A stretch of 64,000 nucleotides of DNA from Mycobacterium marinum (GTDB lineage: Bacteria; Actinomycetota; Actinomycetes; Mycobacteriales; Mycobacteriaceae), in the NCBI RefSeq assembly GCF_003391395.1, contig NZ_CP024190.1, forward strand, positions 1,550,001 to 1,614,000. Direction: 5' to 3'. The number at the start of each line of letters is the position of its first letter. The first letter of the stretch is position 1. The notes under the pieces were generated by a model. That model ran no database searches. It was not told where the DNA came from and saw only the letters and a list, made by a program, of their open reading frames with translations. A program made the translations under genes and the position numbers. Shown one piece after another: positions 1 to 7,848 of the stretch.

Positions 1-1422
1 GCGCCGGCGGCAATGTCGCCGGTGGGCCAGCCGATGATGCCTTCGTCGCCGGCGCATCCTGTTCCCGGATCCGTTGCCGGGCCCGCGTCGCCGGCACCGG
101 CTGCCGCCGATGGCGGGGCACAGGGCCCGGTGTTGAGGGCCGCGGCGGCCCGGTCCGCGCCAGGTGCCGGCGGGCGTGGCAACCCGATGGCGCCGGCACC
201 GTCGCAGCCTTCGGGGCCCCTGCGTGAGCAGGACAAGGCCACCGAGCACGCTTCGGCGGGGCCGGCCGGTGCCGCCGCGGGTCCGCGAGCCGGAGCGGCC
301 GCACCCGTGGGGCAGAAGCCTTCGAGTGCGCCCATCAGACCGGCGGCGGCGACCACCCGGGCCGCCGCAAAGACCGGTCCGACCATCGGCCTGGATGCCA
401 CCGAACGCGCCGCCGCGGTCAATGCCGGGGCGGTGATGGAGCCGCTCATCCCGGTGTCGGCGGCGCGTGCCGAACGCGACGCCATCGCCGAGGCGTCCAC
501 CGCTGACGCGGCCCGTCGCAATGGGGCCGATCCGCTGCAACTGGCGCGCCGCATTGCCGCGGCGTTGAATGCACCGGGCGGTGGCGGGCAGGGCGATCTC
601 GGATTTTTCTGGGTGACCGCGGTGACCACCGACGCCACGATCGTGGTGGCCAACAGCTACGGGCTGGCCTACATTCCCGATGGGGTGCAGTTGCCCGAGC
701 CGGTGCAGATGGCCAGTGCGGATGACGCCATTCCCGCCACCGAGCGGGCCTGCTGGGCCACTCGACCAGTGCGGGCCGTGCAGCGCTGGGCGGCATGTCA
801 GGGCAAGACACTGCGAGCGGTAATCGCCACCGAGCAACAGTTCGCCGATTCCGACCCGGGCGTGGCCAGAATTGTCCTGGACCCAGAAGACATCCCGGCC
901 AGCGGAAAGATGACCGGCCGGTCCCGGCTGCAGGTGGTCAATCCCGAAGCCGCGCAATGGCTGGCGGACACCAGCGATGCCGGTTTGACCGATCTGCTGC
1001 CGCCGGCGTCGGCGGCTGACCCCGCGCACGCGGATGGACGCGCTACTCGCGCCACCTCGGAGACAATGAATTCCGAGGCGGCGGCCGCTACGGCGGAAAG
1101 ACTGGCGGCCACCTTCAACCTGCGGTTGCCCGACCTGGGGTCCTCAATTCAGCTAGCTGCCGCACCGCCGGGTGATCGCCGCCCGATGCTGTGGCTTGAA
1201 GTGATGAAGCCGATGGCCAGCAACGCCGTCGACCGCGAGGCGGCGCATCTGCGGGCGTTTCTGACCTTTGCCGAACACGCGCAACGGTTCGCCCTCGACC
1301 AGGCGCATTCCCTCGCCGAACCGGCCGATTCGCGGGCCGCCATCGCCGACTGGCTGTACTGGAAACACCTCAGCGGGCTGCTGCACGCCGCCCTGAACCC
1401 GAAGCTCGCGGCCTGCGGATGA
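1..1422 (+). CDS. EspK-like ESX secretion-associated protein, 5' end outside window
   Basis: The reading frame is open to the left edge, so the true start may lie outside; the first in-frame ATG is at 13. The N-terminal ~130 residues are low-complexity Ala/Pro/Gly, and the C-terminal ~330 residues form a globular domain beginning near DPLQLARRIAAALNAP and containing FFWVTAVTTD, SGKMTGRSRL and ADWLYWKHL. I recognise this arrangement from EspK of the ESX-1 locus, where it is linked to ESX substrate secretion. No ESX genes follow in this window, so it is either a stand-alone paralog or the end of a locus to the left. Family assignment is from remembered sequence; the exact role is inferred. Confidence 0.7.
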   Translation, partial: APAAMSPVGQPMMPSSPAHPVPGSVAGPASPAPAAADGGAQGPVLRAAAARSAPGAGGRGNPMAPAPSQPSGPLREQDKATEHASAGPAGAAAGPRAGAAAPVGQKPSSAPIRPAAATTRAAAKTGPTIGLDATERAAAVNAGAVMEPLIPVSAARAERDAIAEASTADAARRNGADPLQLARRIAAALNAPGGGGQGDLGFFWVTAVTTDATIVVANSYGLAYIPDGVQLPEPVQMASADDAIPATERACWATRPVRAVQRWAACQGKTLRAVIATEQQFADSDPGVARIVLDPEDIPASGKMTGRSRLQVVNPEAAQWLADTSDAGLTDLLPPASAADPAHADGRATRATSETMNSEAAAATAERLAATFNLRLPDLGSSIQLAAAPPGDRRPMLWLEVMKPMASNAVDREAAHLRAFLTFAEHAQRFALDQAHSLAEPADSRAAIADWLYWKHLSGLLHAALNPKLAACG

Positions 1423-1447
1423 CGGACGGCATCGCGCGGTTCCTGCG

Positions 1448-1903
1448 CTAGGCCCGGATGTCGGCGGTGAGCGCGTCGGTCAATCTGACCAGATCCGCCG
1501 GAGGGACCGCGACGTCCCAATGCCGCTTCCCGGCGCTGCACAGCACCCGGTCCCACGTGAGGGCCGAGCTGTCTACCACCGTCCGAAGTTTCCTACGTTG
1601 ACCAAACGGCGAGATGCCGCCGACCACGTATCCGGTTGTCCGTTCGGCGTCGGCGGGCTCGGCCATGCTGGCCTTGGCCGCCCCCAACGCCGAGGCAGCG
1701 GCCTTCAACGACAAGCGCGACGGCACCGGCACGACCGCGACCGCCAACTCGCCGGGTAGCGCGATGATCAGAGTCTTGAACACCTGCTCGGGCGCGATAT
1801 CTGCGCGGTCCGAGAGGTCCGTGACAGCTTCGAAGTGCAAGAGTTCGTGTGTCACACCGGCTTTGATGAGCGCGGCGACCCCCGGTGTTGCGCCCATGGC
1901 CAC
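1448..1903 (-). CDS. YbaK/ProX-type aminoacyl-tRNA deacylase
   Basis: A 151-residue protein of the YbaK/ProX family, which hydrolyses mischarged tRNA such as Cys-tRNA(Pro). Visible hallmarks are FKTLII (the family Lys) and YVVGGISPFGQRR, the glycine-rich signature near the middle. The start is taken as GTG at 1903, nine bases after a GAGG, giving SVAMGATPGVAAL at the N-terminus; an in-frame ATG sits two codons later. It follows the SDR gene (stop at 1915) on the same strand by 11 nt, so the two are probably co-transcribed. As I recall, M. tuberculosis carries this gene split (Rv3224A/B); here it reads through intact. Confidence 0.85.
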   Translation of the reverse strand: MAMGATPGVAALIKAGVTHELLHFEAVTDLSDRADIAPEQVFKTLIIALPGELAVAVVPVPSRLSLKAAASALGAAKASMAEPADAERTTGYVVGGISPFGQRRKLRTVVDSSALTWDRVLCSAGKRHWDVAVPPADLVRLTDALTADIRA

Positions 1904-1914
1904 GCTGGTGCGCC

Positions 1915-2763
1915 TCAGGGCTGCGTGTACCCCGGCGGGTTGACCTCTTCCACCCACAGGTCCACGCCCAGCTTGGCCCCGGGCACGCAGTTGTAGATCG
2001 AAAGGTCGCTCACTCCCGACTCGAGCAGCACGTCCTCGCACAGCGCCGAGTTGCCGGTGTACTCGCGGGAGTTCTTGTTGAGGATGACGTAGGCCGCATC
2101 GGCATAGACATCGGGTTTGCGGGCCCGTCCCATCGCCTCGTCGCCGCCGAGCAGGTTCTGCACCGCGGCGGTTGCCACCAGGGTGCGGGGCCACAGCGTG
2201 TTCGAGGCGATGCCCTCGTCGCGCATCTCCTCGGCGATTCCCAACGCGCACAGCGTCATACCGAACTTGGCCATCATGTATGCGGTCGGCTTCAGCCACT
2301 TCTTGTCCAGCTGCACCGGCGGAGAAAGCGTCAAGATGTGCGGGTTTTCCCGGCCCTTCATGTGCGGGATGCACGCCTGCGACACCGCATAGGTGCCGCG
2401 CACCTGGATGCCGTTCATCAGGTCGAACCGCTTCATCGGCACTTCGGTGATGGACCCGAGGTTGATGGCGGAGGCATTGTTGACGCAGATGTCGATGCCG
2501 CCGAACTGTTCCACCGTCTTGGCAACGGCGGCGCTGACGGAGTCCGGGTCGCGGACGTCCCCGACGATCGGCAGTGCCTGACCGCCGGCTTCCTCGAGCT
2601 CTTTGGCTGCCGTGTATACGGTGCCCGGAAGCTTCGGGTGGGGTTCGGCGGTCTTGGCGATCAGTGCGATGTTCGCACCGTCTTGTGCGGCCCGCTTGGC
2701 GATCGCCAGGCCGATACCGCGGCTGGCGCCGGAGATGAACATGGTCTTGCCGTTAAGGGACAT
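1915..2763 (-). CDS. Short-chain dehydrogenase/reductase (Rv3224 type)
   Basis: A 282-residue classical SDR with the NAD(P)-binding motif SGASRGIGLAIAK at the N-terminus, NNAS in the middle and a catalytic YMMAK (Tyr-x3-Lys) near residue 165. The size equals that of the M. tuberculosis Rv3224 product. The C-terminal extension (VEEVNPPGYTQP) resembles the HSDL2-like subgroup that often acts near fatty acyl substrates, but the substrate cannot be read from sequence. It is divergent from sigH, separated by a ~316-bp region that contains the SigH-type promoter, and is followed closely by the YbaK gene. Confidence 0.85.
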   Translation of the reverse strand: MSLNGKTMFISGASRGIGLAIAKRAAQDGANIALIAKTAEPHPKLPGTVYTAAKELEEAGGQALPIVGDVRDPDSVSAAVAKTVEQFGGIDICVNNASAINLGSITEVPMKRFDLMNGIQVRGTYAVSQACIPHMKGRENPHILTLSPPVQLDKKWLKPTAYMMAKFGMTLCALGIAEEMRDEGIASNTLWPRTLVATAAVQNLLGGDEAMGRARKPDVYADAAYVILNKNSREYTGNSALCEDVLLESGVSDLSIYNCVPGAKLGVDLWVEEVNPPGYTQP

Positions 2764-2820
2764 GGCGTCACACTAATGCCCCCCTGGATCAGCGAGGATT
2801 GCGGGATCGCGGATCGGTCG

Positions 2821-2847
2821 GGAAATAGCGGGCGAGAAAATGCCGTT
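2821..2847 (+). promoter_or_regulatory. Putative SigH-type autoregulatory promoter
   Basis: GGAAAT (2821-2826), a 17-nt spacer and CGTT (2844-2847) match the SigH/ECF consensus GGAA(T/C)-N16-20-(C/G)GTT. It lies about 230 nt upstream of the usual sigH start and about 115 nt upstream of an alternative GTG start at 2963. SigH autoregulation under oxidative and heat stress is established in mycobacteria; assignment of this copy is by motif only. Confidence 0.5.
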
Positions 2848-3079
2848 GATTGATTGCGGTCTCATCAACCGTGGGCGTTGGTGGGATGAGGGAGCCGAAG
2901 GAAAGGGCGGACTGACGCGGACATTGTCAGTCGTGGCCTTTAGATTGGGAGGAGGGAGCTTGGTGTCGACCTCGACGAGCCTGCTGGGCGAGGAGCGGTT
3001 GGGGCGCTTCCTTGCGAGTCCGGCGTCGGTAGCGACGCTGTCCGGTGGCACCTCGACCGAAGGGACCGTGTTTATCAAG

Positions 3080-3730
3080 ATGGCCGACATCGATGGTGTG
3101 ACCCCGGCTGAGGCGCCCGACCCGGAGCCGCCTGAGGAGACTGACGAGCAGCTGACTGCGCGCTTCGAGCGCGACGCGATTCCCCTGTTGGACCAGCTGT
3201 ACGGCGGCGCGCTGCGGATGACGCGCAATCCGGCCGATGCCGAGGATCTGCTGCAGGAGACCATGGTCAAGGCCTACGCGGGTTTTCGTTCTTTCCGGGA
3301 GGGCACCAATCTCAAGGCGTGGCTGTACCGGATTCTGACCAATACCTACATCAACAGCTATCGCAAGAAGCAGCGACAGCCCGCGGAATATCCCACCGAC
3401 GAGATCACCGATTGGCAGCTGGCATCCAACGCCGAGCATTCCTCGACCGGGCTGCGTTCGGCCGAGGTCGAGGCCCTCGAGGCGTTGCCGGACACTGAGA
3501 TAAAAGAGGCGCTGCAGGCATTGCCGGAAGAATTCCGGATGGCGGTCTACTACGCCGACGTGGAGGGTTTTCCCTACAAGGAGATCGCCGAGATCATGGA
3601 CACGCCGATCGGGACTGTGATGTCGCGGCTACACCGGGGCAGACGGCAGCTGCGCACCCTGTTGGCGGATGTGGCCAAGGAACGTGGCTTCGTCCGCGGT
3701 GAGCAGGCCCACCAGGAGGTGTCTTCATGA
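3080..3730 (+). CDS. sigH: ECF sigma factor SigH
   Basis: A 216-residue ECF sigma factor nearly identical to M. tuberculosis SigH, which directs the thiol-oxidative and heat stress regulon (thioredoxins, chaperones, sigB, sigE). Region 2 is visible at RNPADAEDLLQETMVKAYAG and region 4 at YKEIAEIMDTPIGTVMSRLH with an HRGRRQLR tail. The start is the ATG at 3080 (MADIDGV), matching the family. An in-frame GTG at 2963 with a very strong purine-rich ribosome binding site (GGAGGAGGGAG) would add 39 residues, and the frame is open between. The gene overlaps rshA by 4 nt, indicating translational coupling with its anti-sigma factor. Confidence 0.95.
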   Translation: MADIDGVTPAEAPDPEPPEETDEQLTARFERDAIPLLDQLYGGALRMTRNPADAEDLLQETMVKAYAGFRSFREGTNLKAWLYRILTNTYINSYRKKQRQPAEYPTDEITDWQLASNAEHSSTGLRSAEVEALEALPDTEIKEALQALPEEFRMAVYYADVEGFPYKEIAEIMDTPIGTVMSRLHRGRRQLRTLLADVAKERGFVRGEQAHQEVSS

Positions 3731-4032
3731 GCGATGTTCCCGGCTCACCCGACTCGTTGCCGGACAATGAGGATTCGCACGGCTACTTTGGCTGTGCGGA
3801 GGTGATCGCCGAGGTGTGGACCTTGCTTGATGGCGAGTGCACCCCGGAAACGCGCCAGAAGCTGCGGGAGCACCTCGAGGCATGCCCCGGATGCCTGAAG
3901 CATTACGGGCTCGAGGAGCGGATCAAGCTACTGATTGCCACCAAGTGTCAGGGCGAGAAGGCCCCGGAGGGGCTGCGGGAGCGGGTACGCCTACAGATCA
4001 GCCGCACCACCATCATCCGGGGCGGCGAGTAA
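3727..4032 (+). CDS. rshA: Zinc-binding anti-sigma factor RshA
   Basis: A 101-residue ZAS-family anti-sigma factor that holds SigH inactive and releases it on oxidation (and, in M. tuberculosis, PknB phosphorylation). The redox zinc motif His-x3-Cys-x2-Cys is visible as HLEACPGC about halfway, with additional cysteines at GCAEV and TKCQ. The ATG overlaps the sigH stop (ATGA), so stoichiometric co-translation with SigH is expected. The N-terminal 20 residues are divergent and acidic; from CAEVIAEVWTLLDGECTPE on it is strongly conserved. Confidence 0.95.
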   Translation: MSDVPGSPDSLPDNEDSHGYFGCAEVIAEVWTLLDGECTPETRQKLREHLEACPGCLKHYGLEERIKLLIATKCQGEKAPEGLRERVRLQISRTTIIRGGE

Positions 4033-4128
4033 CGAGCGATCGACAAAACCGCCCGCTCAGCGGGCTGGCCGCGGGGCGGGTAGCCTTCGGCTTGCTTGGC
4101 TGGGCGGGCGGGCGGTTATGCCGCTGAG

Positions 4129-4203
4129 CTAGGCGTTTGGCCGCTTGCCGTGGTTGGCCTTGCTGTGCTTGCGGTCGCGCTTCTTACGGCCACGCTTGGC
4201 CAT
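4129..4203 (-). CDS. 50S ribosomal protein bL37 (24 residues)
   Basis: A 24-codon frame with ATG at 4203 and TAG at 4131-4129, beginning MAKRGRKKRDRKHSKANHG. It matches the very short Lys/Arg-rich protein bL37 found in mycobacterial 50S subunits by cryo-EM, an actinobacterial addition bound in 23S rRNA. A GGAGG (4209-4213 read on this strand) precedes the start by about 5 nt. It is convergent with rshA and divergent from TB7.3. It is too short for most gene finders and is easily missed. Confidence 0.9.
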   Translation of the reverse strand: MAKRGRKKRDRKHSKANHGKRPNA

Positions 4204-4393
4204 GATGAACCTCCGTAGTTGATCGATGCAGAGCGGCCAGGTTCCGCCCGGGTTGTCGCAAGTGTCTCACGCGGGAGTCAGTGCCACCGCACTAGCCCGC
4301 GCGCCGCGACCCCGGGTGGCCTTATGGTTCGATATACATGAGCCGATAGACCAGCAGCCGGCATGTGCAATGGCCGAACCGAGTGGGGTGAAG

Positions 4394-4609
4394 ATGTCCG
4401 AGGATGTTCGCGCCGAGATCGTGGCCAGCGTGCTCGAAGTCGTTGTCAGTGAAGGTGACCAGATCGGCAAAGGCGACATAGTCGTGCTGCTGGAGTCGAT
4501 GAAGATGGAGATCCCGGTCCTGGCTGAAATCGGCGGCACCGTGAGCAAAGTGAGTGTGGCCGTGGGTGACGTTATCCAGGCCGGCGACCTCATCGCGGTG
4601 ATCAGTTAG
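4394..4609 (+). CDS. Biotinyl/lipoyl-attachment domain protein TB7.3
   Basis: A 71-residue protein that is essentially only a biotinyl-attachment domain. The ESMKM motif carries the Lys that is normally biotinylated, flanked by the conserved VLLESMKMEIPV and VGDVIQAGDLIAVI. Length and sequence match M. tuberculosis TB7.3 (Rv3221c). The start is ATG at 4394; an upstream in-frame ATG at 4370 would add 8 residues (MAEPSGVK) not seen in the family. In acyl-CoA carboxylases such domains carry carboxybiotin; the partner of this free-standing domain is not known from sequence. It lies immediately upstream of pdtaS. Confidence 0.93.
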   Translation: MSEDVRAEIVASVLEVVVSEGDQIGKGDIVVLLESMKMEIPVLAEIGGTVSKVSVAVGDVIQAGDLIAVIS

Positions 4610-4658
4610 CCCTTGAACCCAAAAACCCCGCGTCCGGGAGCGACTCTGGAGCCTGTTG

Positions 4659-6158
4659 ATGTCCACTCTCGGTAATTTGCTGGCCGAAAACACGATGCTG
4701 CCCGGCAACGCGGTGGACCACCTCCATGCGGTGGTGGGGGAGTGGCAACTGCTCGCCGACTTGTCCTTTGCCGACTACCTGATGTGGGTTGCCCGAGACG
4801 ATGGCGCCCTGGTCTGTGTGGCGCAATGCCGGCCCAACACCGCGCCGACGGTTCTGCAGACCGACGCGGTGGGCAGCGTTGTCGAAGCCGATCGGCTGCC
4901 GCTGGTCGCCGAGACGTTCGCCTCCGGTAGCGCCCGGCGTGACAGCGATGCCGACCAACAACACTTGGGCCAGCTGCCTGGGCCGAGCATCGAGGCCTCC
5001 CCGGTGCGCTACGGCGATCATGTGGTCGCGGTGTTGACGCAGCATCAAACCGCGGTCGCCGCCGAACGCGCGTCCGGACACTTGGAGAGCGCCTACCGCG
5101 ACTGCGCCACCGACCTGCTGCAGATGTTGGCCGAGGGCACCTTCCCCGATGTCGGTGACGTCGCCATGTCGCGTTCGACGCCGCGGGCCGGTGACGGCTT
5201 CATCCGCCTCGATGTCGACGGTGTCGCCATCTACGCCAGCCCCAACGCGTTGTCGGCCTACCACCGGATGGGTTTGACCACCGAGTTGGAGGGCCACGAG
5301 CTGATCGAAGTGACCCGGCCGCTGATTTCGGATCCGTTTGAGGCCGAAGAAGTGGCTGAGCATGTCCGAGATCTGCTGGTCGGTGGCAGAAGTATGCGGA
5401 TGGAGGTCGACGCCGGAGGCGCGACGGTACTGCTGCGTACTTTGCCCTTGGTGGTGGGCGGTGTCAGCGCCGGAGCCGCCATTCTCATTCGTGACGTCAC
5501 CGAGGTGAAGCGCCGGGACCGGGCCCTGATCTCCAAGGACGCGACAATCCGCGAAATTCACCACAGGGTGAAAAACAACCTGCAGACCGTTGCTGCGTTA
5601 CTGCGGTTGCAGGCCCGACGCACCACCAATGCCGAGGGGCGAGAGGCGCTGATCGAGTCGGTGCGCCGGGTTTCGTCGATCGCGTTGGTGCACGACGCGC
5701 TGTCGATGTCCGTCGATGAGCAGGTCAACCTCGATGAGGTCATCGACCGGATCTTGCCGATCATGAACGATGTGGCGTCAGTGGATAGGCCGATCCGGAT
5801 CAACCGCGTCGGTGACCTCGGCGTGCTGGACTCCGATCGCGCGACCGCCCTGATCATGGTGATCACCGAGTTGGTTCAGAACGCGATCGAGCATGCATTT
5901 GATCCCGCGGCTCAGGGGGCGGTGACCATTCGGGCCGAGCGCTCGGCGCGCTGGCTCGATGTTGTGGTGCACGACGATGGACGTGGCCTTCCCTCCGGTT
6001 TCAGCTTGGAGAAGTCCGACAGCCTGGGCCTGCAGATTGTGCGCACCCTGGTGTCAGCGGAGCTGGATGGCTCGCTGGGGATGCGAGAAGCGCCCGGGCG
6101 AGGTACCGACGTGGTGCTTCGAGTGCCAATCGGTCGCCGGGGCCGGCTGCTGGCCTAA
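4659..6158 (+). CDS. pdtaS: Two-component sensor histidine kinase PdtaS
   Basis: A 499-residue soluble histidine kinase. N-terminal GAF-like (roughly 1-150) and PAS-like (roughly 160-290) sensory domains are followed by a HisKA_2-type dimerisation segment with the phospho-acceptor in REIHHRVKNNLQ (near residue 303) and a HATPase domain with N-box TELVQNAIEHAF and GLGLQIV-like SLGLQIVRTLV. It phosphorylates the ANTAR antiterminator PdtaR (not in this window) and, in M. tuberculosis, senses copper and nitric oxide. The start is ATG at 4659; a TTG lies directly before it. There are no membrane segments. A long hairpin after the stop separates it from convergent whiB1. Confidence 0.95.
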   Translation: MSTLGNLLAENTMLPGNAVDHLHAVVGEWQLLADLSFADYLMWVARDDGALVCVAQCRPNTAPTVLQTDAVGSVVEADRLPLVAETFASGSARRDSDADQQHLGQLPGPSIEASPVRYGDHVVAVLTQHQTAVAAERASGHLESAYRDCATDLLQMLAEGTFPDVGDVAMSRSTPRAGDGFIRLDVDGVAIYASPNALSAYHRMGLTTELEGHELIEVTRPLISDPFEAEEVAEHVRDLLVGGRSMRMEVDAGGATVLLRTLPLVVGGVSAGAAILIRDVTEVKRRDRALISKDATIREIHHRVKNNLQTVAALLRLQARRTTNAEGREALIESVRRVSSIALVHDALSMSVDEQVNLDEVIDRILPIMNDVASVDRPIRINRVGDLGVLDSDRATALIMVITELVQNAIEHAFDPAAQGAVTIRAERSARWLDVVVHDDGRGLPSGFSLEKSDSLGLQIVRTLVSAELDGSLGMREAPGRGTDVVLRVPIGRRGRLLA

Positions 6159-6173
6159 TGCAGCGCGCAACAA

Positions 6174-6202
6174 TACGGCCCCGACGCGTTGTCGGGGCCG
6201 TA
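6174..6202. terminator. Bidirectional hairpin between pdtaS and whiB1
   Basis: A perfect 12-bp inverted repeat (TACGGCCCCGAC at 6174-6185 with its complement at 6191-6202) around a 5-nt loop sits midway between the convergent stops of pdtaS (6158) and whiB1 (6221). There is no T-run, as is usual for mycobacterial terminator-like hairpins. Confidence 0.7.
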
Positions 6203-6220
6203 CAGCTGCGTACCGAGTTG

Positions 6221-6475
6221 TCAGACTCCGCTGCGGGCCTTGGTCCGTGCGTTGCGGCGCTTTAGGGCGCGTCGCTCGTCTTCGCTCATACCGCCCCAGA
6301 CGCCCGAGTCCTGGCCCGTGTTCAGGGCCCAGCTGAGGCAATCGGTGGTCACAGGGCACCGATTACAGACCAGTTTCGCGTCAGCGATCTGCGCGATTGC
6401 CGGACCGCTGTTCCCAACCGGGAAGAACAGCTCCGGATCTTCGTCACGGCAGACCGCCTTGTGGCGCCAATCCAT
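6221..6475 (-). CDS. whiB1: Iron-sulfur transcription regulator WhiB1
   Basis: An 84-residue Wbl protein. Four cysteines (VCRDED, LVCNRC, DCLSW) bind the 4Fe-4S cluster, followed by the GVWGGM turn and a basic C-terminus (RRALKRRNARTKAR). Sequence and length match WhiB1, an essential NO-responsive regulator that binds region 4 of SigA. It is a monocistronic unit, convergent with pdtaS, with a 283-bp upstream region that contains a CRP site. Expression is expected to respond to cAMP through CRP and to NO through the cluster. Confidence 0.97.
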   Translation of the reverse strand: MDWRHKAVCRDEDPELFFPVGNSGPAIAQIADAKLVCNRCPVTTDCLSWALNTGQDSGVWGGMSEDERRALKRRNARTKARSGV

Positions 6476-6638
6476 TAGTCACTACTCCTCACTAAGTGCG
6501 CAGCAATGCGCACAGCCGATTTTTCCTTGGCGGTTAACGATGTGCACAAGAAAAGGTTTCTGTAGCCCTACATGTCTTCGCATGCAACCTTTTGATCGTT
6601 TCACAGGCTTCGCAGATGTCAATAGTGTTACGTGAGCG

Positions 6639-6654
6639 CGTGGGCTATCTCACT
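6639..6654 (-). promoter_or_regulatory. CRP (Rv3676-type) binding site upstream of whiB1
   Basis: Read on the whiB1 strand the site is AGTGAGATAGCCCACG, which I recall as the characterised CRP site of the M. tuberculosis whiB1 promoter. It lies about 165 nt upstream of the whiB1 start. The rest of the 6476-6758 intergenic region is comparatively AT-rich, includes a TTGACA (about 6617-6622 on the minus strand) and contains no gene I can support. Confidence 0.75.
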
Positions 6655-6758
6655 TTGGTGATCTCTTACCAAAGCCCTTATACAGTTGTACTACACTGCC
6701 TCGTCGGTTGAGGGCAGATTGGCTGTCGCGACCTTGTCACGACTTGGTTTTTCCCAGC

Positions 6759-7724
6759 TCAGCAGGGATTTTTGGGGGGAGGGGCGACCACCGCCACCGC
6801 TTCCGGAACGGCCCTGAACGTCATGGTTTGGCGCACCCCAAGGTAGTCCCCGTCGAACTGACAGGCCACCGGCGCGGCTGTGCTGGTAACACGCAGGCTT
6901 GGGACGTCGTCGTCGCGGACGAGGCGTTTGCTGTCGAACTTCGGTCGTTTGGCCAACATCTGCCGCAGCAGCCGCAGCGTCGGGATCGTCTTCATGTTCC
7001 TCATGGCAAATACTCCGAGGCCCGTTTCGAAGGTGCAGCCCGGATTGGTCCACACCGGCCGGTTGCCCACGAAGGTCCATGGACTGGCGTTGGACACGAA
7101 GACAAAGCTCACCTCCGTGACCGGTTCACGGCCCGGAATCTCCAGCTTGAGTGCGGGTTCGCGGCCGGCGTTGGACAGCATGGCGGGCACCGTCGCGCGG
7201 ACATAGCGCCAGGGGGTGACTTTCCTGCCGCCGTCGCGCTCGGCTTCTACCGCGGCGACCACCTCGGCGTCCACGCCCATGCCGGTGTTGAAGGCGGCCC
7301 AGCGCTCGCCGCAGTCGATCAGTCCGATTCGACGCCACTGCGGGCGGCGGCGGTAGTCATCGAGCAGCTGAAGCAGCTGGTTGGTGGCGGCAACGGGGCC
7401 GTGCGAGATCCCGAGCGACCTGGCCAGGACGTTTGCCGAGCCGCCGGGAATGACCGCGATGGCCGGCAGCGGGCCGGTCGGGGTTGAGCCGGGGCGGCCC
7501 AGGACTCCGTTGATCACTCCGCTTACCGTGCCGTCGCCGCCGTGCACAACCACCAGGTCCACTCCGGCGGCGGCGGCCGCTTCGCCCAGCTCGGTGGCGT
7601 GGCCACGATGTTTGGTGTGTTCGATGTCGAGATCCAGGCGGCCCTTGAGCGCGTTGACCACCAGTTCGCGATCCGCCGGTGTGATGGAGGTGGCGGTTGG
7701 GTTGACGATCAACACGGCGCGCAT
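6759..7724 (-). CDS. Diacylglycerol kinase-like lipid kinase (Rv3218 type)
   Basis: A 321-residue DAGK-catalytic family protein. It has the LIVNPTAT N-terminal strand, the nucleotide-binding GGDGT in VVHGGDGTVSG, and IPGGSANVLARSLG, the conserved GGT/SxNxxA element. The C-terminal half (FVSNASPWTFVGNRPVWTNP and CQFDGDYLG) is typical of bacterial lipid kinases. Bacterial members phosphorylate diacylglycerol or sphingoid-like lipids at the membrane; the substrate here is unknown. The length equals Rv3218. The gene is divergent from the membrane protein at 7849 and in the same direction as whiB1, with its own upstream space. Confidence 0.85.
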   Translation of the reverse strand: MRAVLIVNPTATSITPADRELVVNALKGRLDLDIEHTKHRGHATELGEAAAAAGVDLVVVHGGDGTVSGVINGVLGRPGSTPTGPLPAIAVIPGGSANVLARSLGISHGPVAATNQLLQLLDDYRRRPQWRRIGLIDCGERWAAFNTGMGVDAEVVAAVEAERDGGRKVTPWRYVRATVPAMLSNAGREPALKLEIPGREPVTEVSFVFVSNASPWTFVGNRPVWTNPGCTFETGLGVFAMRNMKTIPTLRLLRQMLAKRPKFDSKRLVRDDDVPSLRVTSTAAPVACQFDGDYLGVRQTMTFRAVPEAVAVVAPPPKNPC

Positions 7725-7836
7725 GAGGCATGAGCCTAGGCCGTGTAAACCTGCTGCGTCGGTGTCGTCTGTTTCGGGTTAGCCGCGCCATCGGGCGCCC
7801 CGGCGCCGTGAGTGCGCCTCGGCGTGGCCCCACGAT

Positions 7837-7842
7837 TACGCT
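7837..7842 (+). promoter_or_regulatory. -10 box of a probable leaderless promoter
   Basis: TACGCT (TANNNT type) ends 6 nt before the GTG at 7849, placing transcription initiation at or next to the start codon, a common mycobacterial arrangement. Confidence 0.5.
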
Positions 7843-7848
7843 GAGGCT

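Noticed and set aside
4045..4129. Inverted repeat GCTCAGCGG / CCGCTGAGC as a riboswitch or terminator
   Set aside because: The loop would be about 60 nt and no other conserved structure is visible; it may be chance in GC-rich DNA.
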